Shown here piece after piece: positions 49,989 through 58,592 of a stretch of DNA of 64,000 nt. The translations under genes were made by a program, and so were the position numbers. The stretch is taken from positions 1,271,402 to 1,335,401 of the forward strand of contig NZ_OZ035017.1 of NCBI RefSeq assembly GCF_964031245.1, given 5' to 3'. Below the pieces are notes generated by a model that was given only the letters and a program-made list of their open reading frames with translations, was not told the DNA's origin and made no database searches. Position 1 is the stretch's first letter. Every line of letters starts with the position of its first letter. This stretch comes from Rickettsiella endosymbiont of Miltochrista miniata (GTDB taxonomy: Bacteria > Pseudomonadota > Gammaproteobacteria > Diplorickettsiales > Diplorickettsiaceae).

Positions 49989-50267
49989 ATGGTTACCATT
50001 CGTTTAGCACGAGGCGGCCGCACCGAACGCCCCTTCTACCACATCGTTGTAACAGATAGCCGAAAACCGCGTGATGGACGCTATATTGAGCGTTTAGGTT
50101 TTTATAATCCGGTTGCTACAGGTAAAGAAGTAGAGTTAAAGATTGCAGAAGACAGGGTAAACTATTGGTTATCCCAAGGAGCTCAAACTTCAGCGCAAGT
50201 CCGAAGTCTCCTGAAAAAAACTAAAAATGAAGCTAAGAAAACTGACAACCAGGCGATAGCGGCTTAA
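49989..50267 (+). CDS. rpsP: 30S ribosomal protein S16
   Basis: S16 is a small-subunit assembly protein. The 92 residues start with the invariant [41 protein letters not shown] and end in a lysine-rich tail typical of the family. A GAGAGGAAG ribosome-binding site precedes the ATG. It is the first ribosomal gene of the rpsP-rimM-trmD-rplS operon. Confidence 0.98.
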   Translation: MVTIRLARGGRTERPFYHIVVTDSRKPRDGRYIERLGFYNPVATGKEVELKIAEDRVNYWLSQGAQTSAQVRSLLKKTKNEAKKTDNQAIAA

Positions 50268-50340
50268 TACAAAAGCTTACTAAGACCACCTCTCTAGACG
50301 CTTGATATGATACTGCTGTAATTAGAGTAAAGAGGTAGAA

Positions 50341-50853
50341 ATGACAAAAAAAAAGGTCTTAGTAGGCACGATAGGAAAACCTTACGGTGTCAAAGGATGG
50401 GTTAAAATTAATTCCTATACAGAACCTGTCAGTAATATTATCGATTACCGACCCTGGTATTTAGAAGCCCCCAATAAATCCTCTTCCCCTATTCCAATTG
50501 AGATAATAGATTGCCGCCTTCATGGTCAACAGATATTAGCGCTACTCGCGAACTGTACAACGCCTGAATCAGCGTGCCTTTATACAAATTATAAAATCTA
50601 TGTTGACCGACAAAAATTCTTTCCCTTAACAGAGCGCGAATATTACTGGACAGATTTAGAAGGCTTAAAAGTCTATACCTGTGAAAACATTTATCTAGGC
50701 ATAATCTCAGCTATCTTTGCTACGGGTGCTAACGATGTATTGGTGATCACAGACAAAAAAAGGCATTTAATTCCCTTTTTATTAGATCAAACTATTCAGT
50801 CTATCGATTTAGAGAATAAAACCATGATTGTCGATTGGGATGCTGAGTTTTGA
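50341..50853 (+). CDS. rimM: 16S rRNA processing protein RimM
   Basis: RimM aids maturation of the 30S head and binds S19. The 170-residue sequence begins with VGTIGKPYGVKGWVKINSYTEP (RimM N-terminal domain) and has the PRC-barrel region with REYYWTDLEGLKVYT and GANDVLVI. A good GAGGTAG ribosome-binding site precedes the ATG. Its stop overlaps the trmD start by four bases. Confidence 0.96.
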   Translation: MTKKKVLVGTIGKPYGVKGWVKINSYTEPVSNIIDYRPWYLEAPNKSSSPIPIEIIDCRLHGQQILALLANCTTPESACLYTNYKIYVDRQKFFPLTEREYYWTDLEGLKVYTCENIYLGIISAIFATGANDVLVITDKKRHLIPFLLDQTIQSIDLENKTMIVDWDAEF

Positions 50854-51599
50854 TGGATATCCAGATTATTAGCCTATTTCCTGAAATGTTTACTCCTTTG
50901 AATTTGAGTATACCTGGACGCGCACAAAAAAGAGGGTTGATAAAAATATCCTATTTGAACCCTCGGGATTTTGCGACAGATAAACATAATACTGTAGATG
51001 ATCGTCCCTACGGTGGTGGGCCCGGAATGGTAATGAAGTTTGAGCCATTACTCGCTGCAATAAAGATGGCAAAATTGCGCCAAAAGAACTTGCATTCAAC
51101 TCCTCAGGTCAGCTATTTATCCCCTCAAGGGAGACGATTCGATCAAGTAGCGGCTCAAGAATTAAGTCAACGTAAAGGACTTATTTTAATTGCAGGTCGT
51201 TATGAAGGCATCGATCAACGCCTTATAAACAGTGAAGTCGACGAGGAATGGTCTTTAGGGGATTTTATTTTGAGTGGCGGGGAGCTTGCCGCGATGTGCC
51301 TTATCGACACTATAGTCCGCCTGCGACCCGGAGCATTAGGTCATCTAGAATCTGCTTCGCAAGATTCCTTTAGCTCAGCTCTATTAGAGTACCCACACTA
51401 TACACGCCCTTCAAAGATAGATGGGCAAAAGGTTCCAGATGTTTTGCTACAGGGAGACCACTCCGCCATTGCTCGTTGGCGCCTAAAACAAGCTTTGGGA
51501 CGTACCTGGGAACGCCGACCAGATTTATTAAAAAACCATATACTTAGCGAGCAAGAGCAGGTATTATTGGCCGAATTCATCCGTGAAAATAGCGAATAA
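50850..51599 (+). CDS. trmD: tRNA (guanine-N1-)-methyltransferase TrmD
   Basis: TrmD methylates G37 of tRNAs reading CNN codons, preventing +1 frameshifts. The 249 residues show the SPOUT trefoil knot motifs (LSPQGRRFDQ, LIAGRYEGIDQRLI, DFILSGGELAAMCLID) and the C-terminal helical domain. It is coupled to rimM by a 4-bp overlap and followed by rplS after 15 bp. Length and order match E. coli. Confidence 0.98.
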   Translation: MMDIQIISLFPEMFTPLNLSIPGRAQKRGLIKISYLNPRDFATDKHNTVDDRPYGGGPGMVMKFEPLLAAIKMAKLRQKNLHSTPQVSYLSPQGRRFDQVAAQELSQRKGLILIAGRYEGIDQRLINSEVDEEWSLGDFILSGGELAAMCLIDTIVRLRPGALGHLESASQDSFSSALLEYPHYTRPSKIDGQKVPDVLLQGDHSAIARWRLKQALGRTWERRPDLLKNHILSEQEQVLLAEFIRENSE

Positions 51600-51614
51600 A
51601 ATTTGGAGTTAGCG

Positions 51615-52028
51615 ATGAGCAATCTCATACAAACTATTGAAAAAGAACAAATGCAATCAAAAAAGGACATTCCCGACTTTCGTGCTGGAGATACAGTTGC
51701 GGTTAAAATTAAAGTTAAAGAAGGTACACGTGAACGATTACAATCCTTTGAGGGAGTTGTTATTGCTCGACGTAATCGTGGATTCAACTCTGCCTTTACA
51801 GTAAGAAAGATCTCACATGGTGAAGGAGTGGAACGAGTATTTCCTCTTTATAGTCCTCTAACGGATAGCATAGAAATTAAGAGACGCGGCGATGTTCGAA
51901 AAGCAAAACTATATCATTTACGCAATCTTCGCGGTAAAGCGGCGCGTATTAAAGAAAAATTAGTAACAACTATGCAAGCTTCTATTTCAACAAAGGAAGA
52001 TGTTAGCGATAACAATCCCTTAGAATAG
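51615..52028 (+). CDS. rplS: 50S ribosomal protein L19
   Basis: L19 lies at the 30S-50S interface. I chose the ATG at 51615 ([25 protein letters not shown]), giving 137 residues. It has GGAG at 51604-51607 for ribosome binding; a TTG at 51603 overlaps that site and is not the start. The core [13 protein letters not shown] and [14 protein letters not shown] is canonical. About twenty extra C-terminal residues ([18 protein letters not shown]) extend past the E. coli length of 115. Repeat B3 follows. Confidence 0.97.
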   Translation: MSNLIQTIEKEQMQSKKDIPDFRAGDTVAVKIKVKEGTRERLQSFEGVVIARRNRGFNSAFTVRKISHGEGVERVFPLYSPLTDSIEIKRRGDVRKAKLYHLRNLRGKAARIKEKLVTTMQASISTKEDVSDNNPLE

Positions 52029-52063
52029 GTGCTAGTCTTTGTGTGTACAAAAATTAATAGGCC

Positions 52064-52160
52064 CGTCATGGCGAGGCCGAAACGCCAGTGAGGCCGTGGC
52101 CATCCAGAAAAAATTAAGCTTTTCAATGGATTGCCGCGCGCTACGCGCTCGCAATGACGA
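52064..52160 (+). repeat. Repeat family B, copy B3
   Basis: A 97-bp palindromic repeat nearly identical to B1, including the central AAAAAATTAAGCTTTT segment. The left flank TGTACAAAAATTAA (about 52045-52058) is also shared with B1. It lies just after the rplS stop, where it could serve as a 3' hairpin for the ribosomal-protein operon. Confidence 0.88.
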
Positions 52161-52215
52161 AAAATGCTTTACTAGAGACTGAAACAGAAAGAAGAGTAGA
52201 TAACTTAACCGTTTT

Positions 52216-52677
52216 ATGTTTTATAAAGCTATCATCCAAACTCCCATTGGTAAGCTAGGGATATCCACGATTGGGCAATTACTTACCAGGATTGATTTTT
52301 TAACTGATGATAGGGCATTAATTGCCACTAATGAAGAAATTGTAGACCGGATCGTGAATCAGCTTAATCAGTATTTCCAATATCCAAGTTTTCAATTTAG
52401 CATCCCCTACCAGCTAAAAGGAACACCTTTTCAAAATAGGGTTTGGCAAGCATTGGGTAAACTTCCTAAACAAAAAACTATTAGTTACGGAACCCTCGCC
52501 CAACAATTAAAAACAGGTGCGCGAGCCATAGGAAATGCTTGTCGAGCAAATCCTCTTCCGATATTAATCCCATGCCATCGTGTTATCGGCCAAGGGGATT
52601 TGGGTGGCTATTTAGGAAAAGAAATATCTATTAAAAAATGGTTATTAAATCATGAGTTTTATACTTCAACATTTTAA
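52216..52677 (+). CDS. ogt: Methylated-DNA--protein-cysteine methyltransferase
   Basis: A suicide repair protein that transfers alkyl groups from O6-alkylguanine to its own cysteine. The 153-residue sequence ends with the signature FQNRVWQALGKLPKQKTISYG, RAIGNACRANPLPILIPCHRVI, with the acceptor Cys in PCHRV. The N-terminal domain is short, as in Ogt rather than Ada. Its promoter should lie in the 55 bp after repeat B3. Confidence 0.93.
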   Translation: MFYKAIIQTPIGKLGISTIGQLLTRIDFLTDDRALIATNEEIVDRIVNQLNQYFQYPSFQFSIPYQLKGTPFQNRVWQALGKLPKQKTISYGTLAQQLKTGARAIGNACRANPLPILIPCHRVIGQGDLGGYLGKEISIKKWLLNHEFYTSTF

Positions 52678-52930
52678 GATGATTTAAAAAAAATCTTTTA
52701 ACTTAAATAATTAAACGCTAACTCATTTTATTTATTAATTTTCTTTAGCATTTACTCAACTTTCCCTCCTTAGCTCCTGTAAGTCTTTACTCAAAAGTGT
52801 GTAAGTTAAAACTGAAGCCGCCAAACGCCCATTGTAATAAATTATAACTTTGTTAATCTATGTAATGTGTGTTGCTAATGATCTAATCAAGGATTTAATT
52901 TTCAATGATAATCTTAAAAAGGTTGTTTAT
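52678..52930. other. AT-rich intergenic region upstream of the Rsm-like RNA
   Basis: No open frame or terminator for ogt is evident. It contains GTAA-GTCT-TTAC (about 52780-52791) and several A/T stretches. I looked for a GacA/LetA-type palindrome here and found no convincing match. An extra AAGGAT lies near 52891. Confidence 0.4.
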
Positions 52931-52959
52931 TTGGAAATTAATTAGCAAGTCCTTATGTT
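52931..52959 (+). promoter_or_regulatory. Candidate promoter of the Rsm-like RNA
   Basis: TTGGAA (52931-52936), a 17-bp spacer, then TATGTT (52954-52959). Each hexamer matches the sigma-70 consensus at four of six positions. It predicts transcription from about 52966, which gives an RNA of about 105 nt ending at the terminator. Confidence 0.45.
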
Positions 52960-52965
52960 ATGTGG

Positions 52966-53070
52966 AATAGATAAGGATGTCTGCACTACATGGATGTAGT
53001 GTCAGCAAGGATGCTACAAGGACGTTACTAACACAGATATACCCCCTTGGGCCGTTTTACGGCCCTTTTT
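52966..53070 (+). ncRNA. Putative CsrA-titrating small RNA of the RsmY/RsmZ type
   Basis: A non-coding stretch holding GGA motifs at 52975-52977, 52992-52994, 53009-53011 and 53020-53022, with another at 52964-52966 just upstream of the predicted start. Three sit in short hairpin loops: AGATA-AGGA-TGTCT (52969-52982), CACTACA-TGGA-TGTAGTG (52984-53001) and AGCA-AGGA-TGCT (53004-53015). It ends in a strong intrinsic terminator. GGA in hairpin loops is the hallmark of CsrB/RsmY/RsmZ RNAs that sequester the translational regulator CsrA, and the predicted size of about 105 nt fits Legionella RsmY/RsmZ. The assignment rests on structure read by eye. The first two hairpins compete for CTG at 52981-52983, so alternative pairing is possible. 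Confidence 0.78.
53049..53070 (+). terminator. Rho-independent terminator of the Rsm-like RNA
   Basis: GGGCCGT (53049-53055) pairs perfectly with ACGGCCC (53059-53065) across a TTT loop, and five T residues follow (53066-53070). Confidence 0.93.
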
Positions 53071-53124
53071 AATTTATAATACGGTTCACAAAATAAATAT
53101 TTAAAATATTTTGTCTCTTAATGT

Positions 53125-55455
53125 TCAATCTTGCCAAAAATGATGATTTTTTTCGTAATAAGTCTCTGCTTGTATAGTATTAGAGAGTGCATTTAATTTT
53201 AACGTAATAGTTCCTTCCGTTGCCGTGTTATAGATTTTAGAACCTAAACGTTGATAGCGATTTAATACGATTTTATGTGGAAATTTAAATCGATTATGAA
53301 AACCCGTTGGAAATAAAGCATAGACTGGTTGCACATGGTTCAAAAACTCTATGCTTGAAGAGGTTTTACTACCATGATGTGGCACTATTAATACTGAGCT
53401 TTGCAAATCTTTTTGTTTTGAATGAACAAGATAGTTTTCTGCTGCTTTTTCAATATCTCCGACTAATAGAATACTTTGTAAACCGTTACTAATTTTTAGG
53501 ACACATGAACTATTATTACCTAGATAATGATGATTCATAGGTGGATATAAAATCTCGAAGTTAATTCCATCCCACTGCCAATGCAGCTTTTCTTCACATA
53601 AATTTACGATGTTGGGTAGAAACTTTTTTGGAAGACTACTCAGCACTTTGTCGACTTGTATTTGTTTTAAAATAATCATCGCTCCACCACTATGATCATT
53701 ATCACCATGACTAATCACCATCAAATTCACCTTTTGAACATCGATAGTCTGTAAAAAAGGAAGTATAACCAATTTTCCTGTATCAAAAGATGGACTTAAG
53801 CGAGGACCTGTATCATAAATCAAGACGTGATGTTGAGTACGAACTACACTGGCTAAACCCTGTCCTACATCGAGAAGATGAATCCAAATATCGCCATAGT
53901 GCGGTCTCTGGCTTTCCCCAAAAAATAAGGGCAAGATCCAAATGAAACCTAAACAGCGAGTTGGCATTCCTTTAGGTGCCAAAACTAATAATATACCTAT
54001 TAAACTTGAAACTAATATCCAAGGGCCTGATAAATATGCATAATATTGAGCCAGAGGTATTTCTGAAAAAAAATTGAGTCCTTTCCAAAGTAACTCCAGT
54101 ATTTGTTCTGCGAAAATTAAGAGTTGGTTTCCCAAAACTAAGCTTACTAAGCTAATTAAACTACCTAATAAACTGAGCGGTAAAATTAAAAACCCAATAG
54201 TTGGAATGGCTATTAAATTAGCAACAAAACTTATCCAAGAAATTTGATGGAAAAATAATAAGGATAATGGAATTAATCCTAAGCTTACAGTCAATTGTAT
54301 TCGGCACCAAGCTCGCCAATTCTTTGATGGCTTGATGCGATGTGAAACCGCATAAAAAATTAATATAACCGCTGTAAAGGATAACCAAAAACTCGCTGAT
54401 AAAACCGAAAAAGGTTCTATGATTAAAATAATCAATAACGCTAAATGAAATGAATGCCAACTTGTAAGATAACGTCGCTTTATTATCGCCAATGAAAAGG
54501 CGGATAACATTAGTAAAGCACGTTGCGTAGGGATAGCAAACCCTGCTAAAGCACTATAGAAAATGGCGGATAAAAACGTTAAAGCACTGGCAATTTTCGG
54601 CGCTGGAATATACAAAGTGGCATAAGGTATCCGGCAACAAATAAAACGGACTATCCAATAAATAATTCCCGCAATAGAAGCCAGATGTAAACCTGAGATA
54701 GCAAATAAATGATTAGTCCCCGTACCGCGCATTACTTGCCATTGTTCATCGGTAATTTCGCAGCGTATTCCTGTTGTTAATGCACTTATAAGTCCTAATA
54801 AAGGGTAACCTTGTAAAGCTTTTTTTACATTTGCCGTAATTTTTTGACGTAGATTATCAATAAAATAATAAGCATTTGCGCGTTGAATTAAATGCAAAGG
54901 AAATTTTTCTAAAAGATACCCTGTGGCACTAATGTTTTGTTGAAATAACTCGGCTTGGTAATCAAAGCTTCCGGGATTCCAAAAAGCACGCGGTCGACGC
55001 AGACGCAAAGCAAATTGCCAAATATCTCCTTTTTTAAAATCGGTTAATATATTTGAATTTTTATAAAAATATCCCTTAATGCGTACAGAGATAGGATGTT
55101 GTATAGGTACAGAAGTTTCAATATTTTGGATAAGAAAGTCAAAACGCACGGCACCCGAATGATTTTCTGGAATAGTTAAGATACGTCCCTTTGCAATGAG
55201 TGTCTTACCTTCTAATATTTTTGGTAATTGTTGGGCAAGTCGTTGATGCGCAATTATCAACGACCAAGAAAAACCCAAGCAACAAGCAATAAAAAATAAA
55301 ACCCAGTTCGAAGAGAAACATAGCTTAAAAAAATTTAGAATAATTAAAATAATACTTAGAGCAATCAGTAAATAAGCTAGTTTTACCGAAGGTAAATGCG
55401 AAAAATGCGTGATCCATACCACACCGATTAAAAACCCTAACGTCCAGCGGGCCAT
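53125..55455 (-). CDS. comEC: DNA uptake channel protein ComEC/Rec2
   Basis: ComEC is the inner-membrane channel that brings single-stranded DNA into the cytoplasm during natural transformation. The 776 residues have N-terminal helices, a soluble DUF4131 domain (LIAKGRILTIPENHSGAVRFDF), the competence domain with LFAISGLHLASIAGIIYWIVR, and a C-terminal metallo-beta-lactamase-like domain with LLDVGQGLASVV, VISHGDNDHSGGAMI and VPHHGSKTSSS. All domains are present at normal length, so it looks functional. With the type IV pilus genes it suggests competence for DNA uptake. Confidence 0.95.
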   Translation of the reverse strand: MARWTLGFLIGVVWITHFSHLPSVKLAYLLIALSIILIILNFFKLCFSSNWVLFFIACCLGFSWSLIIAHQRLAQQLPKILEGKTLIAKGRILTIPENHSGAVRFDFLIQNIETSVPIQHPISVRIKGYFYKNSNILTDFKKGDIWQFALRLRRPRAFWNPGSFDYQAELFQQNISATGYLLEKFPLHLIQRANAYYFIDNLRQKITANVKKALQGYPLLGLISALTTGIRCEITDEQWQVMRGTGTNHLFAISGLHLASIAGIIYWIVRFICCRIPYATLYIPAPKIASALTFLSAIFYSALAGFAIPTQRALLMLSAFSLAIIKRRYLTSWHSFHLALLIILIIEPFSVLSASFWLSFTAVILIFYAVSHRIKPSKNWRAWCRIQLTVSLGLIPLSLLFFHQISWISFVANLIAIPTIGFLILPLSLLGSLISLVSLVLGNQLLIFAEQILELLWKGLNFFSEIPLAQYYAYLSGPWILVSSLIGILLVLAPKGMPTRCLGFIWILPLFFGESQRPHYGDIWIHLLDVGQGLASVVRTQHHVLIYDTGPRLSPSFDTGKLVILPFLQTIDVQKVNLMVISHGDNDHSGGAMIILKQIQVDKVLSSLPKKFLPNIVNLCEEKLHWQWDGINFEILYPPMNHHYLGNNSSCVLKISNGLQSILLVGDIEKAAENYLVHSKQKDLQSSVLIVPHHGSKTSSSIEFLNHVQPVYALFPTGFHNRFKFPHKIVLNRYQRLGSKIYNTATEGTITLKLNALSNTIQAETYYEKNHHFWQD

Positions 55456-55623
55456 ATTTTTATTTATAAAATAACTTATCTTCTATTGTATATTTTCTTT
55501 AAGCAATTTTAAAAAGCTTAAAAGTAATATAAAATATTTTTGGTAACATTGAAAAATACGAGTCTTCCAGACTTTTACTATTTGAAATAGAACGGACTTA
55601 AATCAAACACACAAGGAATGTAT

Positions 55624-55860
55624 ATGAAAAAATCCGAAGAAAATCTTAAAAAAGGAATATCAGGTACTTCTATTCCTGAAGAAACAAGCCAAGAAATACG
55701 TGCAGAAGCTGCATCTAATTCATCCCAAAAAGCAACATCAACAACTATTGCAGGAAACAGTTTTTCTGGAATCTTTCAACGACTAGTATGTTCATCCAGT
55801 TCAAAACTCCCCGATGATACAAGTGAAATAGTTTCCATACTCAAAGCTCAACCTAAATAG
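55624..55860 (+). CDS. Small serine-rich hydrophilic protein, unknown
   Basis: A 78-residue product rich in Ser, Lys, Glu and Thr (KKSEENLKKGISGTSIPEETSQEIRAE at the N-terminus). It contains one short amphipathic stretch, FSGIFQRLVCSSSSKL, and no signal peptide. I prefer the ATG at 55624, six bases after AGGA; the ATG at 55618 touches that site. No family is recognised. The clear ribosome-binding site makes it more credible than its size alone would. It may be a small effector-like or regulatory protein, but that is speculation. Confidence 0.55.
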   Translation: MKKSEENLKKGISGTSIPEETSQEIRAEAASNSSQKATSTTIAGNSFSGIFQRLVCSSSSKLPDDTSEIVSILKAQPK

Positions 55861-55940
55861 GCTTCAGAAAATTAGTCAGCTGGAAAGTTTATAAATAAAA
55901 ATGTCTAAGCAAAGATTAAACACTACAACAGCATCTAATT

Positions 55941-56951
55941 TTAGTGTAAGCCAATTTTTAAAGGTGTTGCTAAAATCATAACGAAGCTAGCAACTAATCC
56001 TGCCGCCGGGATAGTTAATATCCATGCCCACATAATTCGCCTTATAGTGGGCCAATGGGTATTGAGCCAACCATTTGTTGAGCCTACTCCAAGAATCGCC
56101 CCTGTGACCGTATGCGTTGTAGAAACAGGAATACCTAAATCAGTAGCTACAAATAACGTGAGCGCAGCACCTGTCGCTGCACATCCACCACTTAAAGGGG
56201 TTAGTTGAGTTATTTTATTTCCTAACGTATGCACAATACGCCATCCTCCTATCAATGTCCCCAATCCCATCACAAAGTTACAAGAAATAATTACCCAAAA
56301 TGGAACATAAAAATGCCCATTCAAAAGACCTGTAGAAAATAATAATACTGCAATAATACCCATTGTTTTTTGAGCATCGTTACCACCATGACCTAAACTT
56401 AATAAAGCTCCCGCAACAAATTGGGCGCGCTTAGCCCAACATTGAGTCTTACTGGAATTTATATCTTTTATAAAAATATGTGTCAATTTTATCAGCAGCC
56501 AACTTATTGATAACCCCAATAAGGGTGACAAAACTATTGCTATCAAAACAGGTAGTAATCCATGCCAATTTAGAACATGCCAGCCACCTGCCACTAAAGC
56601 TGCACCGACTAGCCCTCCTATCAATCCATGAGATGAACTTGAAGGTAAACCAAAATACCAGGTTAAAAGATTCCAGATGATAGCTCCCGTTAGCGCTGCA
56701 AAAAGCACATAGGGAGTAACGATATGAGGTTCTATAAGCCCCGAGCCTATAGTTGTCGCAACACTTAGATGAAAAAATAAGAAAGCAATAAAGTTAAAAA
56801 ATGCTGCCCATAATACTGCAGTTAAAGGCTTTAGAACCTTTGTTGCAACCATAATAGCTATAGAGTTAGCCGCATCATGAAAGCCATTAATAAAGTCGAA
56901 GATAAATGCTAAGACAATAACGAAATAAATAAATACCAAAGTGCTCGTCAT
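55941..56951 (-). CDS. pit: Low-affinity inorganic phosphate transporter, Pit family
   Basis: A 336-residue PiT permease with about ten membrane helices and the duplicated signature: DFINGFHDAANSIAIMVATKVL in the first half and GHGGNDAQKTMGIIAVLL in the second. PSSSSHGLIGGL and PVSTTHTVTGAILG are the paired substrate-path motifs. The length is at the short end of the family. No PhoU-like (DUF47) partner gene is adjacent. Upstream is a 243-bp gap, then repeat A6. Confidence 0.94.
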   Translation of the reverse strand: MTSTLVFIYFVIVLAFIFDFINGFHDAANSIAIMVATKVLKPLTAVLWAAFFNFIAFLFFHLSVATTIGSGLIEPHIVTPYVLFAALTGAIIWNLLTWYFGLPSSSSHGLIGGLVGAALVAGGWHVLNWHGLLPVLIAIVLSPLLGLSISWLLIKLTHIFIKDINSSKTQCWAKRAQFVAGALLSLGHGGNDAQKTMGIIAVLLFSTGLLNGHFYVPFWVIISCNFVMGLGTLIGGWRIVHTLGNKITQLTPLSGGCAATGAALTLFVATDLGIPVSTTHTVTGAILGVGSTNGWLNTHWPTIRRIMWAWILTIPAAGLVASFVMILATPLKIGLH

Positions 56952-57194
56952 AAAGCATTCTTTCCATCACCTAAACTTGTTGTTAAGTATACACGACGTT
57001 GGTAGGGTTGGCACTCTGACGACGCTAAGCCAATTTTATAAAAAAAGTATTTAATTGCGTTATATTTCATATGGGAACAGTTGAAAACTTATTGTATTAA
57101 CTTCAGTTATTTTTAATTCCTAAAATTTCTATAGCCTATCCTTAAAATTCCATTTTATTTCCTATAAGTAGCTCTTTAAGGTAGAATTATATCT
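56952..57194. other. Intergenic region between pit and repeat A6
   Basis: The gap carries AT-rich sequence with the short segment ACGACGTTGGTAGGGTTGGC near 56994-57013 and no open frame, tRNA or terminator that I can see. The pit promoter must lie here. Together with repeat A6 it makes the 395-bp divergent interval between pit and dapE. Confidence 0.4.
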
Positions 57195-57321
57195 TACTAC
57201 TCTTCGCACTTGAATTTTTGACTGTGTTGCCGCTCAATTCGCAATCCTCATGTATATTAATACACTCCGGTTGCTTCATTTTCTCGGCGCCTTGCCAAAA
57301 ATCCAATTGCTGTGAGTATAC
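57195..57321 (+). repeat. Repeat family A, copy A6
   Basis: A full-length copy (TACTACTCTTCGCACTTGAATT at the left, GAGTATAC at the right). The left terminal repeat is imperfect. It ends 26 bp before the dapE ATG, so the dapE promoter is either inside the element or reads through it. Confidence 0.9.
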
Positions 57322-57346
57322 AATGTATACATAGCCAAAAAAACTT

Positions 57347-58486
57347 ATGTTATCGCTTATCGAATTAGTTCAACAACTTGTTGCTCGACCCTCTGTTACT
57401 CCAGAAGATGAGGGTTGTCAAACTGTTTTATGTCAGCACTTAAAGCACCTAGGTTTTGCGATTGAACACTTACCATTTGCAGAAGTCAATAATTTTTGGG
57501 CTAGACATGGAAAAGAATCACCTTTATTTGTTTTTGTTGGGCATACTGATGTCGTTCCCACTGGCCCATTAGACAAATGGGATAACCCTCCTTTTGTACC
57601 TACCATTCACAATGGTCAACTCTATGGTCGTGGTAGCGCTGATATGAAAGGTAGCCTGGCTGCAATGTTAATTGCGTGTGAAAAGTTTATTAATGAATAT
57701 CCTGATCATAATGGTTCCATAGCCTGGTTAATTACTAGTGATGAAGAAGGTCCTAGCATCAATGGCACAGCAAAAGTAGCGGAAGTACTTAAAAATAGAA
57801 ACGAAAAAATAGATTATTGCTTAGTTGGCGAACCTACCTGCGAAGAAAAATTGGGTGATACTTTAAAAGTTGGTCGACGTGGATCTTTATCAGCTGATTT
57901 GATCATCAAAGGTAAACAAGGCCATATTGCTTACCCTCAATTAGCCGAAAACCCTATTCATCTTTTTAACCCAAGTCTGGCTGAACTATTGGATACCAAC
58001 TGGGATGAAGGAATAGCTTACCCTAATTTTCAACCTACTAGCTTACAATTTTCCAATATCCATGGTGGTACGGGTGCGGGTAACGTTATTCCAGATAACA
58101 TAGAGGTGAAATTTAATTTTCGTTATTCTCCAGCGACTACCGCAAAAAAATTAGAAGATACCGTAGAAGGTATTTTAAAAAAACATCATTTAAAATATCA
58201 AATTACTTGGCAACGTGGTGGGCTTCCTTTTTTAAGTTCTTCAGGTCAGTTACGCTTAGCTTGTCTTAATGTTATAAAAAAACTTACCGGCGTTACACCT
58301 ACCGTTTCAACTTCAGGTGGTACTTCTGATGCCCGTTTTATTGCGCCTTTAGGAGCAGAAATTGTTGAGTTTGGCCCATGCAACCGTACTATTCATCAAA
58401 TTAACGAATCCGTCTCTATTGATGATCTTGAGCAATTAGCTTTAATTTATGAAGAAATTTTGAAGAAAACTTTGATTAAAACCTAA
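57347..58486 (+). CDS. dapE: Succinyl-diaminopimelate desuccinylase
   Basis: DapE hydrolyses N-succinyl-LL-diaminopimelate to give LL-DAP and succinate in lysine and peptidoglycan synthesis. It is a dizinc M20-family enzyme. The 379 residues show FVGHTDVVPTGPLDKW with a metal His/Asp, LYGRGSADMKGSLAAM, SDEEGPSINGT with the catalytic Glu pair, and a C-terminal SGGTSDARFIAPLGAEIVEFGP block with the last metal ligand region. It appears monocistronic. Confidence 0.97.
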   Translation: MLSLIELVQQLVARPSVTPEDEGCQTVLCQHLKHLGFAIEHLPFAEVNNFWARHGKESPLFVFVGHTDVVPTGPLDKWDNPPFVPTIHNGQLYGRGSADMKGSLAAMLIACEKFINEYPDHNGSIAWLITSDEEGPSINGTAKVAEVLKNRNEKIDYCLVGEPTCEEKLGDTLKVGRRGSLSADLIIKGKQGHIAYPQLAENPIHLFNPSLAELLDTNWDEGIAYPNFQPTSLQFSNIHGGTGAGNVIPDNIEVKFNFRYSPATTAKKLEDTVEGILKKHHLKYQITWQRGGLPFLSSSGQLRLACLNVIKKLTGVTPTVSTSGGTSDARFIAPLGAEIVEFGPCNRTIHQINESVSIDDLEQLALIYEEILKKTLIKT

Positions 58487-58540
58487 ATATTTACAAGATC
58501 AAGTCTATCGCATAGATTATACAAGGGTCTAAAATACAGG

Positions 58541-58568
58541 CAAAAAAAAAGCAGCCCTAAGGCTGCTT
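58541..58568 (-). terminator. Rho-independent terminator of the L,D-transpeptidase-like gene
   Basis: AAGCAGCC (58549-58556) and GGCTGCTT (58561-58568) form a perfect stem with a four-base loop. Read on the minus strand a run of nine or more T follows. It lies 24 bp after the stop of the minus-strand gene ending at 58593 and may also limit dapE transcripts. Confidence 0.9.
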
Positions 58569-58592
58569 GCGGTTAACCGTTAGTATTCTTTA

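Noticed and set aside
52770-52800. Possible GacA/LetA binding palindrome upstream of the Rsm-like RNA (TGTAAGTCTTTACT).
   Set aside because: Arms are only four bases and the spacing differs from the TGTAAG-N6-CTTACA consensus, so I could not support it.
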